Part shown: positions 46,694 through 54,772 of the stretch, piece after piece
How the letters are laid out: each line of letters starts with the position of its first letter
How positions within the stretch are numbered: the first letter of the stretch is position 1
From: a virus
Direction: 5' to 3' (one strand)
IMG/VR virus record: IMGVR_UViG_3300044627_002836
Span: 1 to 54,789 of that record
Length of the DNA stretch: 54,789 bases
The notes under the pieces: generated by a model
Database searches by the model: none
What the model was told of the DNA's origin: nothing
What the model saw: only the letters and a program-made list of their open reading frames with translations
Made by a program: the position numbers and the translations under genes

Positions 46694-49600
46694 ATGCCCT
46701 GTCAAGTATTTAGAAATTCCAAACGTGAAATTGTTAAAGTGGTTGCACCTAATGGACAACCTTCCAAGTTATATAAAGACATTCTTGCTCGTCCTGAAAT
46801 TGAGGGTAATAAAGAAGCTGCTCTTGATGTATGGTTGTCTGCCTATACAGACGACTTTAAAAAGAAGTATGGTGACTGGGAGAATACTACAACGTCTACT
46901 ACTGTTAATCAGTCATCCATAGTGGTAGATCAAAACGGAGAACCTTTAGCAAAGTATGTACTTCCTAATGCAACTTATAATCTTTCTGAAATTGCTGAGC
47001 AATTTAATTATCAGCAATCTGAGCTTCAAAGAAACTTTATGTTTACTTCAGGTTTAACTTTAATGAGTCGTGACAAGGCCCAGAGAATAGTAGACTGGGT
47101 CGCTAAGAATAATAAGTATAACTCTATTGAAGTGAATATTCGTGGTGTCAATGACGGTTCTAAAATTATGTATACTGTAAACATATCTGAAAAACCTTTA
47201 AAACAACTTTATGAGCTGCAGTCTCAACAGTTGATTGAGCTTCAAAAATTTCAGATAAATCAAGTAATTAATAGATTAGCTATTAAGTTTCCAAAGCTGC
47301 AGACTAAATGGATTACAGCTGAAGATCTTATGCAGCAAGATCATCCTGTAGATGTATCTACTATACGTGGTTTTGTACGTGACGGTATAATATATCTTGT
47401 AGAAGGTAGAGCTACTGAGTCTATTGCTATAGAAGAAATTTTACATCCTTTTATTGAATCACTTTTTCAAGATAATCGTGCTTTATTTACAGGATTATTT
47501 AACAAAGGAAAAGAGCGTTACCCGGAGTTATGGAAAAAGATCCAAGGAGCATATCTTGAAAGTCGTAGTTTTATTGAGGTTGATCGTAAAAAAGAACTAG
47601 TTACTCGTGTACTTCAGCAAGTATTACAGGAAGATATAAGTAATCCTGAGAAATCTTTTCAGGAACTAAAATCTCTTTTACAAAGATTCTTTAATTGGCT
47701 TAGTGAATTAATGCAGGAGGTTTTTGATATCCGTACGGATGGCAATATTATGATACAGGCTTACAACCTTCCTACTAAGATTAGTTACGAAGAGCTGTCT
47801 GATATCATTAACACTAAAAATGTACAGCTTTCTACAGCTGTTGCAGATGCCAACTCTTATAACACAGACGGTGAAATGGACAACCAGGAATTAAACAATT
47901 CCAAGGACCGTAAACTTGCCCGTGTTGAAGAGCAAATGGACATCGTGCGTAGTGTAATTACAGACCTGAAAAAGGCTAAAGGAACTGACGCTAAGATTGC
48001 CACACTTGAAAAAGTGTTGATCAACCTTAATAAGTATCGTCAGATTATACAAAATGATGAATACACTGTATCAGTTACCAATCTTACTGGTGGTGGCCAG
48101 ATAGATAACCAGGAGACTTATAATGACTTTAAAGAGTTTGGAACATTTATTCACTTTGTGCTGGAGAATGTACAGAAGATGAGTGTTGAATCTAATAAAA
48201 AAGTGACTACTATTCTTACTCGTGAAATGTTTGACATGCTGGCTGATAACTATCCTGGTGAATTTAATATTGTAAACCTGGACAGAGATCAGATGTATGA
48301 TATGAGCCAGGAGATGATTAGCTATTTGCAATACTATATTACTAGTGGGTACACGCTTCTTCCTGAAATATCAGTAGTTGGTAAGGATCGTAACGACCGT
48401 AACGTAGTAGGACGTGTGGACATCATGGCCATAGCCCCTAGTGGTGCTATAGAAATTGTGGACCTGAAAACCAAGAAAGTGTACACTAATGCACAAATCG
48501 GTTTAATGTTTAATAAACCATATCCTGTTGCTACAACTGAGCAAACAGATACTGCATTTTCTAATACCAGGAGATCTGTATATGACAGTTGGGACACTCA
48601 GCTTGGTATATATGAAAGACTATATGCACAAGAAGGAATTCCGGTAGGTCGTAAAAGTGTACTGGTTTTAGTATACCGTGGTGACATGGTAGACGTTACA
48701 GATATTAATACTCCTGGTCAATTTCAGTTTGAATACTCAGGATATGAATTTTTAAACTACAGCTCAGATCAACGTCAGAATGGAACTGATCTTGAAAAGC
48801 TTAACTATGCAAACACTGATCGTAAAGTTAAACGTGTTATTCCTGTAGCAGGAGAAGTTTTAGAAGATACAAAGACTTCTAAAGAGCCTATTATCTTTAA
48901 CCTTAAAGATGAAGATTACAAACGTCTTTTAGCTAACCTGGAATCTATTGCTGCAGAAGAAATTAAAAAGATTGAAAAGTCTTTATCTGAACTGGATGAA
49001 AACAATGAGAACGATAAAAAGCTCAGGGATTATTATAAAGCACGCCGTGAGTCTATTCGTAAAATACAAGATAGTTTTAAGAAAGAAACTTGGGAACCTG
49101 CGTATAAGCTCACTGCTATTATGCAGTTTATGAGTGACAACACTGCTGCTATGAAGCAGACAGCACAGGACATTGCTAACATTAAAGATCCTGTAGAAAA
49201 AGCCCGTAAGCTGGACGACCTGAAGAACAAGGCTGTAGCCTTTAACTATTTTCTTTCAGACATCCGTGAGTTGTTGATCAATCTTAATGATGAGCGTAAT
49301 GATAAAGCTATCAACCTTCTTGATAATATCCAATCTAATATTGATTACACTATAGGTATATTTAATGAGCTTGGTTTTAATTATCTAGTTGATATACTTA
49401 AAGATTCTATGAGTCCTGAGACTTTGCAAAAACTTAATGCGGAAAGATTTGAGAGTATAGATCCACTAATTACTCATCTTAAAAAGAAATTAGAAAAGCT
49501 TAAAAACCAAAAAGATCAAGGAGGTACTGGTACCACTATATCTTATTCTATTTGGCAGGGTCTATCTAATATCGCCCGCAGTATTGCAAAGGTGCCTATT

Positions 49601-52600
49601 GATACCAAAAATGAAATAGAGGCTTTAGAAGTACGTATTAAATCTTTAGAGCTGCGTAAGCAGGGCATTAACCTGGATGATAAGTCTGTACGTCAATATA
49701 TTCAGGGTATTTTAGATAAAAACTCTTTGTATTATATTGGATCAGATACTACAGTGCTAACTGATTTTATAGCAGCATCATCAAATGCAGATTTAGGTGT
49801 TTCTGGTTTTGCCAATCATTTAAAGTTTATTGAGGTAAGAGCTAAACAACTCTATGTAAACTTTATGGAAAAAAATAAATTTCAGAGTCTTTATGATAAA
49901 TTCCGTAAAGGAAAAATGGACATTGATAAAATTAATGCTCCTATATCAGAGATTAGAGAAGTTACTGAATATAATGCAGAAGGTCAACCTGTACTTAAAA
50001 GATTTCGTTCTTTTGTTGATCCTGTTACTGAAGAGTATAAAAATGTATTTAAAAAGTACTGGAATGACATGAGAATGCTAAATAAGCAGATTCGTGAAAC
50101 TGGTGACGTAGATCAGAAAAAAGAACTTGCTCGTCAAAAAGCTGCTTTAGTACAGGCACAAAAAACATGGAGACTTGAAAACTCCCAGATGCCATACGTA
50201 GACGAGATCTATGAATTGGATAAGTTTTTGCCTGAAGAATTTAAGCAAAAAAGAGATGAGCTGTATGAAGAGCGTGAAGCTATAATGGCACAAGTAGGAC
50301 TTAATGAAGAAGAGAAACTTTCTGAGGAAGACCTGGAAAGTCTTGCTGAAATAGAAATTCAGCTTAAAAAACTTAAGCAGGAAACCATTGAAAAAAACTC
50401 TTCTTACCAGGAGTATTTAGATAAGATGGAAAAATACTACAGCTATGAACCTAATGTATTTTTCTTTGAGCGTATTAAAAGTTCCAAACAGATTGAGTAT
50501 GCAGATGACCCGGTAGCTTTTAAAAAGTGGATGGAGCTGAATACATACAAAACACCCAAGCAGGAATATTATGATACCCTTGCTGATCTGTATGATTCTT
50601 TATACAACTTACTTCCTAAGAATGAAGTTATCCAAGAGCTCAGAGAAAAACAGCGTTCTTTACTTAGAGCTTATAAACGTAATGGTTATGTTGATACACG
50701 TTTCTTATCGGCTGAAGACATTAAGCTTTATGAAGAAATAGAACAGCAGCTTTCAGAAATCCGTGAAGGCAGTGGAAGTATTATGGCAGGTCTTGGCAAA
50801 GAAGACAAAGATGCTGTACGTGAGATTTTTGATGAACTTAACTCTATAACTGCAATATTTGTTAATCCTTATTATGATAGGGACTATTCTGCAAGAATGG
50901 AGGCGTTAGATCAAAAACTTTTTATATATAATGAAGCTAAACGTAAAAGTGAAGTGGCTACAGGTATAGATAAAATGCAGTTAGAGCGTGAAACTGTGCA
51001 AGCTCTTGAAAACTTTTATGAAGAAGAAAAAGAGTTTGAGACATGGTATAATATAAATCATGATAATGTATATGAGTCTAAGTTGTTAGGTAAATCTTTA
51101 AATCCTGTTGCTAAAGCATTTAACTTTGTAAGGCTTCCAAGTGATCCTAATATGATGGAGGTAAAACCTTCACCAAAGTATAGTATCCGTAAGTTAAAAG
51201 AGGAAGCATTTAATAAGAACTACCAGGAAACAGTAGACGGGTTTCCAATGCCGCGTGGTATGAAATCTGTAGATGGTGTAGTAAAAATAGACAAGACATC
51301 TAAGTGGGTTAACTCCCGTTACGAGCAGCTCACTAAAGAAACAGATAACTTTGATTTCTATACAAAGTTTGTTGGTCAATTTATTAAGATGCAAGACGAG
51401 ACTTATGGTCGTAACCTAGGGTACTTCTTTCCTGGTTTTGAAGAGACTTCCCTGCAGATCTATAAAGACAAAGGTTTTACAGAAGGTTTTAAAAAGAACT
51501 TTGAGATCTTCAAACAGAAGAACTTCTCTGCCAGCAGTATATTTGATTACTCTGTTAATGAGATAGCTACTGGTAATGATACCATGGTAAGGATGAAGTT
51601 TAATCGTCCTATCAATCTTAATGAAGCACAAGCTACTGTAGATGGTATTGGCTCTGTGATTAGATGGTATGAAGAAGCATTTATTAATCAAGCTGTAGGA
51701 GAAGCTCAGCCTTTGGTAAGTTCTACGCTTTCTTATCTAAATAATCTTTATAAACAGCTTGACCAGTCTAATATTGCTGATAAAGAAGTTCGTAAAACTA
51801 ATTTAAAAAGAGTAATAGACTCTTACACTTTTGAATATGAAAAAATAATTAAAGGTGAAACCAAGCTTAATCAGGGAAATATGAGTAAGTTAGGTGATAC
51901 TTTATTAAAAACAATTGGTTTTACCCGTCTTGGTTTTGACCTGGCTAACCAGGTTGGTAACTACTTTTCAGGAAATGTTCAGACATTCCTGGGTGGTCAC
52001 AAAACAGGACAGTATAACAATAAGAACCTGGCTGTAGCTAAAAAACAATTCTATGGTTCAGATGGTTTGATGGCGTCATTACTGAGGGATTCTAATAAGA
52101 TGTCAGGGTTTACCCACATGACCAAGATGTATCTTTTTTTTAATCCTGCTCAAGCTGATCTTAAAAATACATATGACAAAACTCGTTCTACTAGTCAGCG
52201 TATTGGTCAAGGAGCTATGGACTTACAACCTGCTTTTTGGATACAAGATAAAGGAGAAATAGAAATATCTTCTACTATATGGCTTGCTATGATGGATAAC
52301 CGCAGGGTTAAACTGGTAGCTGAGCGTAATGCAGATGGTACTATTAAGACCTACCAGACTGAAGCTGATGGTACTGTAAAAACTATTTCTGCTTTTGAAG
52401 CATATGTTTCTAATGCTGAAGGAGAGATTGTTATACGTGATGATGTTGACTGGACAAAGAATGATGAAAAAAGTATTATGAGTGCTATATATTCTGAAAT
52501 ACGTAGAACTCAGGGTAACTATGCATCAGCAGATAAGACCAGAGCAGAACGTGGTATTCTTGGAAGGTTCTTGGTATTCTATCGTAAGTACTTAATGCCT

Positions 52601-53242
52601 TTTGTACTAAACCGTTTTGGTGCTAGAAGAGATAGTGCTGAATCTGGTGAGGTGGCAATGGGTTATTATAATGCTTTAATACGTGGTTTATACTACTATC
52701 GTTGGAAGCTTTTTGCAGGTATGATTGGTAAAGATGATTCTGTCTCTCCATTCTATGCAAAAAAAGCTTATTATGCTGTAAGAGAAATAGTAATGGCTTC
52801 TATGTTATATATTCTTGGTACTTTTTTACAAAGTATGGTAAAACGTATGGATGATGATGATGATGATAAAATAGCCAAGAATATTGCTTATCAACTCTTG
52901 GCTATTTATATCAAAACTGAGCGTGAAACTCGTTCAATGGTACCAGTTCCTGTTATTGGTTCTATAGATGAATATATTAATCAATTTACTTCTTTTACTA
53001 ACTTTGGTAGAGACATCACTCGTGTAATTAAACTTACTGAGCATGGTCTTGCTTTAGGTGGAGCACAAGTTTTTGATTCTGAAATGATAGATAGAGCTGC
53101 TTACTACCAAAGAAAGACAGGTATATTTGATAAAGGAGATGCTAAAATTATGAAAGATATTTATGACGTTTCAGGTTTTATGAACTTTTATGAACTTTAT
53201 AATCCTGAAGTGAGAGTAGAAGATGCTTTCAAAAGAAGATGA
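46694..53242 (+). CDS. Giant cargo protein with RecB-like nuclease domain (2182 aa)
   Basis: A 2182-residue protein from ATG 46694, chosen over a TTG at 46661 inside the upstream gene. The start MPCQVFRNSKREIVKVVAPNG with FKKKYGDWEN is the opening of crAss-like giant virion proteins. Residues ~235-300 resemble a zincin region, but the first His is replaced (E247-EIL-H251-P). Residues ~480-660 show RecB-family PD-(D/E)xK motifs: H487 (GTFIHFVLE), D576 (GRVDIMA), D590-L-K592 and Q636-LGI-Y640. The middle is long coiled coil. The C-terminus has a hydrophobic helix (VMASMLYILGTFLQSM, ~2032-2049), six Asp (2053-2058) and further helices. It is probably carried in the head and injected. Confidence 0.7.
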   Translation: MPCQVFRNSKREIVKVVAPNGQPSKLYKDILARPEIEGNKEAALDVWLSAYTDDFKKKYGDWENTTTSTTVNQSSIVVDQNGEPLAKYVLPNATYNLSEIAEQFNYQQSELQRNFMFTSGLTLMSRDKAQRIVDWVAKNNKYNSIEVNIRGVNDGSKIMYTVNISEKPLKQLYELQSQQLIELQKFQINQVINRLAIKFPKLQTKWITAEDLMQQDHPVDVSTIRGFVRDGIIYLVEGRATESIAIEEILHPFIESLFQDNRALFTGLFNKGKERYPELWKKIQGAYLESRSFIEVDRKKELVTRVLQQVLQEDISNPEKSFQELKSLLQRFFNWLSELMQEVFDIRTDGNIMIQAYNLPTKISYEELSDIINTKNVQLSTAVADANSYNTDGEMDNQELNNSKDRKLARVEEQMDIVRSVITDLKKAKGTDAKIATLEKVLINLNKYRQIIQNDEYTVSVTNLTGGGQIDNQETYNDFKEFGTFIHFVLENVQKMSVESNKKVTTILTREMFDMLADNYPGEFNIVNLDRDQMYDMSQEMISYLQYYITSGYTLLPEISVVGKDRNDRNVVGRVDIMAIAPSGAIEIVDLKTKKVYTNAQIGLMFNKPYPVATTEQTDTAFSNTRRSVYDSWDTQLGIYERLYAQEGIPVGRKSVLVLVYRGDMVDVTDINTPGQFQFEYSGYEFLNYSSDQRQNGTDLEKLNYANTDRKVKRVIPVAGEVLEDTKTSKEPIIFNLKDEDYKRLLANLESIAAEEIKKIEKSLSELDENNENDKKLRDYYKARRESIRKIQDSFKKETWEPAYKLTAIMQFMSDNTAAMKQTAQDIANIKDPVEKARKLDDLKNKAVAFNYFLSDIRELLINLNDERNDKAINLLDNIQSNIDYTIGIFNELGFNYLVDILKDSMSPETLQKLNAERFESIDPLITHLKKKLEKLKNQKDQGGTGTTISYSIWQGLSNIARSIAKVPIDTKNEIEALEVRIKSLELRKQGINLDDKSVRQYIQGILDKNSLYYIGSDTTVLTDFIAASSNADLGVSGFANHLKFIEVRAKQLYVNFMEKNKFQSLYDKFRKGKMDIDKINAPISEIREVTEYNAEGQPVLKRFRSFVDPVTEEYKNVFKKYWNDMRMLNKQIRETGDVDQKKELARQKAALVQAQKTWRLENSQMPYVDEIYELDKFLPEEFKQKRDELYEEREAIMAQVGLNEEEKLSEEDLESLAEIEIQLKKLKQETIEKNSSYQEYLDKMEKYYSYEPNVFFFERIKSSKQIEYADDPVAFKKWMELNTYKTPKQEYYDTLADLYDSLYNLLPKNEVIQELREKQRSLLRAYKRNGYVDTRFLSAEDIKLYEEIEQQLSEIREGSGSIMAGLGKEDKDAVREIFDELNSITAIFVNPYYDRDYSARMEALDQKLFIYNEAKRKSEVATGIDKMQLERETVQALENFYEEEKEFETWYNINHDNVYESKLLGKSLNPVAKAFNFVRLPSDPNMMEVKPSPKYSIRKLKEEAFNKNYQETVDGFPMPRGMKSVDGVVKIDKTSKWVNSRYEQLTKETDNFDFYTKFVGQFIKMQDETYGRNLGYFFPGFEETSLQIYKDKGFTEGFKKNFEIFKQKNFSASSIFDYSVNEIATGNDTMVRMKFNRPINLNEAQATVDGIGSVIRWYEEAFINQAVGEAQPLVSSTLSYLNNLYKQLDQSNIADKEVRKTNLKRVIDSYTFEYEKIIKGETKLNQGNMSKLGDTLLKTIGFTRLGFDLANQVGNYFSGNVQTFLGGHKTGQYNNKNLAVAKKQFYGSDGLMASLLRDSNKMSGFTHMTKMYLFFNPAQADLKNTYDKTRSTSQRIGQGAMDLQPAFWIQDKGEIEISSTIWLAMMDNRRVKLVAERNADGTIKTYQTEADGTVKTISAFEAYVSNAEGEIVIRDDVDWTKNDEKSIMSAIYSEIRRTQGNYASADKTRAERGILGRFLVFYRKYLMPFVLNRFGARRDSAESGEVAMGYYNALIRGLYYYRWKLFAGMIGKDDSVSPFYAKKAYYAVREIVMASMLYILGTFLQSMVKRMDDDDDDKIAKNIAYQLLAIYIKTERETRSMVPVPVIGSIDEYINQFTSFTNFGRDITRVIKLTEHGLALGGAQVFDSEMIDRAAYYQRKTGIFDKGDAKIMKDIYDVSGFMNFYELYNPEVRVEDAFKRR

Positions 53243-53243
53243 T

Positions 53244-53275
53244 AAAAAAAGGGGGGGTTAACTATTCCCTTTTTT
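53244..53275. terminator. Bidirectional terminator between convergent operons
   Basis: A run of seven A and seven G (53244-53257) pairs through AAAAAAGGG with CCCTTTTTT (53267-53275). T runs follow in both directions, so it can stop the plus-strand cargo operon and the minus-strand module. It overlaps the last codons of the 61-aa minus-strand gene. Confidence 0.8.
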
Positions 53276-53443
53276 ATTTAATATTGTTATACTAAATAAC
53301 AATATTCCTATACCAACTTCTATGTCTACACCATCATAATATTTTTCTGTAGATGTTTCAAACGTTTGAATAACATTAACATTAATACCAATAAGTATTT
53401 GGTATTTAGGTAGAAATTTTAAACGGATATCCTGTATTCCCAT
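53258..53443 (-). CDS. Small protein with hydrophobic C-terminal strand/helix (61 aa)
   Basis: A 61-residue protein on the minus strand, starting two bases after the cREC stop and so probably co-transcribed. It is beta-rich: KYQILIGINVNVIQTFE, then YYDGVDIEVGIGILLFSITIL. The last 20 residues are hydrophobic enough for a membrane anchor, but the alternation fits strands equally well. Its stop lies in the bidirectional terminator. I do not recognise the family. The convergent orientation suggests an expression time different from the late genes. Confidence 0.6.
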   Translation of the reverse strand: MGIQDIRLKFLPKYQILIGINVNVIQTFETSTEKYYDGVDIEVGIGILLFSITILNKKGNS

Positions 53444-53445
53444 AT

Positions 53446-53901
53446 TTAATTTTTATTAGTTTCTATTATAAATGGATGACGGCCGAGATAGCAATCTTGC
53501 TCCCATCCCATGTGTTTTTTAAGACCGTTAATATAACTTTGTATGTTGGTAGCTCCCACTGGATTGTGTGAATGTACACATACAGAGTTTAACATTGCAT
53601 TATTCTTTTGTACATATTCTCCTAACCACTGAGCACAATCAAGCCCTGTTTTTTCTTTATAGCTTTCATAATCAGGAATTTGATATCCTTGTGCAGTTGT
53701 TTGATTTATATAGTCTGTCATGTGTTCGTTTGCAAGATCATGATCAAAACTAATAAGATCTGGAATACCATTCTTACTAATCCAATCAACAAACTCTTTA
53801 TAGTTTCTCACTACTACCCATTCTTCATATCCTGGAATGGTCGTTGTTGGTGTACGGCAGTCATCTAAGTAAAGACTCCTTCGGAGTTTTTGTACTTCCA
53901 T
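53446..53901 (-). CDS. Cyclic-phosphate processing receiver (cREC) domain protein (151 aa)
   Basis: A 151-residue protein matching the cREC family (receiver-like domain linked to 2',3'-cyclic phosphate RNA ends). LYLDD (D13, D14) with R16-T-P, then GIPDLISFDHDL (D53, H54, D55), TGLDCAQWL, and VHSHNP with H110 and H112. Known families of this type occur in phages beside RNA repair or nuclease genes, so a role in trimming or sealing RNA ends is plausible but unproved. The first 12 codons overlap the end of the homing endonuclease gene in another frame, and codons for KLRRSL form a perfect small hairpin. A truncated second copy of the 5' end lies beyond the endonuclease gene. Confidence 0.82.
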   Translation of the reverse strand: MEVQKLRRSLYLDDCRTPTTTIPGYEEWVVVRNYKEFVDWISKNGIPDLISFDHDLANEHMTDYINQTTAQGYQIPDYESYKEKTGLDCAQWLGEYVQKNNAMLNSVCVHSHNPVGATNIQSYINGLKKHMGWEQDCYLGRHPFIIETNKN

Positions 53902-54665
53902 ATGTGGTTTTTATAGGGTTTATTACTTTTTAAAACAAGTGTCATGTATGAGTTTGACACGTTGAACTCTCTTGCTATTTCTGTTATAGAAGACCATTCT
54001 TTTACAATTATTCCTGCTAGATCATATTGTATAATGTTTTTAGTAGGATGCTTGCGTTGTTTAGGTTTAGGTATTTTAAAAGACTCTATGTTGCTTTTTA
54101 AGCACCAGTAGTACCCACCAGTACGTTGCATAGTTCCATTTAAACACATGCTTATACCAGGACTATGAACACCTGTGGCTTTTACAGCTTCTTGTAAAGA
54201 AGAATAGGTTTTTATTATTTTACCTGTAGAGTCTATTTGACACACTGGTTTGCTTTGTGTAGCAGATATTTTAGTCTGAGTTTCAGGACTGCGTTTGTGA
54301 CCTATGTGAGCTAAACTCAACTTTTTTCTTGTTTGCTCACTAGCTTTTATACCTAAGTTCGTACTAGCTTGAAGTCTTTTATTGTATCCGATTTTACTAG
54401 TATTTACAGAACACAGGTCAATCCAGTATTGCTCAGCTTTCATTAACAGTTCTTTAGGTACACTTTCTATTATTTCAAACATAAAATTGTTTTCACCGTA
54501 CTTATTCCAAGCAGCTTGAAGATGTGTGTTAAAGTGTTGATTTTGAGAAAGCAGTCTACGGTGTTGTCTAAAACGGGCATGTATACTGACAGCACTACCT
54601 ATATAAAACTTGTTGTTTGCTTTGTTTACAATACGGTATACTCCAGGTATGGGTTTATAGGGCAC
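53865..54665 (-). CDS. GIY-YIG homing endonuclease with NUMOD modules (266 aa)
   Basis: A 266-residue protein. G8-V-Y10 and Y21-I-G23 form the GIY-YIG signature, followed by Arg/His (R31-FRQH) and the catalytic Glu in KAEQYW (E78). Residues ~109-135 (SEQTRKKLSLAHIGHKRSPE) are a NUMOD3 DNA-binding motif. Residues ~140-185 and ~210-262 are NUMOD1-like helix-turn-helix units (IIKTYSSLQEAVKATGV; IVKEWSSITEIAREFNVS). This is the standard design of free-standing phage homing endonucleases, which cut a specific site and spread by repair. Its 3' end overlaps the cREC start by 37 bases, and its upstream side abuts a broken copy of the cREC 5' end, so it seems to have inserted in that gene. Confidence 0.88.
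   Translation of the reverse strand: MPYKPIPGVYRIVNKANNKFYIGSAVSIHARFRQHRRLLSQNQHFNTHLQAAWNKYGENNFMFEIIESVPKELLMKAEQYWIDLCSVNTSKIGYNKRLQASTNLGIKASEQTRKKLSLAHIGHKRSPETQTKISATQSKPVCQIDSTGKIIKTYSSLQEAVKATGVHSPGISMCLNGTMQRTGGYYWCLKSNIESFKIPKPKQRKHPTKNIIQYDLAGIIVKEWSSITEIAREFNVSNSYMTLVLKSNKPYKNHIWKYKNSEGVFT
53871..53891. repeat. Nine-pair hairpin at the cREC 5' end
   Basis: AAAGACTCC (53871-53879) pairs with GGAGTTTTT (53883-53891) around TTC, with one G-T pair on the plus strand. On the plus strand it resembles a terminator. On the minus strand it lies in the first codons of the cREC gene, at the endonuclease/cREC junction, and could reduce translation or mark the insertion joint. Confidence 0.55.
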
Positions 54666-54676
54666 GGAAAAAGGGT

Positions 54677-54772
54677 TTAGTACAATACTAAGATACTAAA
54701 ATATTTAATTTTTTCCAAAACAATATCATCAAGATATAAGCTACGTTTAAGTTGTTTTGTTAGCATGTTCAT
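54677..54772 (-). pseudogene. Truncated 5' end of a cREC gene, separated by the homing endonuclease
   Basis: A 31-codon minus-strand frame begins MNMLTKQLKRSLYLDDI and then runs into unrelated residues and a TAA 11 bases before the endonuclease start codon. QLKRSLYLDD matches the start of the intact cREC protein (KLRRSLYLDD) at the protein level, though the codons differ widely. An in-frame TAA just upstream fixes the start. The most likely reading is a remnant of the original gene start, cut off by endonuclease insertion. A short independent peptide cannot be excluded. Confidence 0.6.

Noticed and set aside
52850-52867. GAT repeat as a phase-variable microsatellite
   Set aside because: The six GAT codons encode an acidic run after a hydrophobic helix; a trinucleotide change would not shift the frame, so it is simply a poly-Asp stretch.
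53865-54665. Group I intron hosting the GIY-YIG gene
   Set aside because: The endonuclease frame overlaps the intact cREC start and leaves only 11 bases on its other side, which is no room for an intron core; a free-standing gene fits better.
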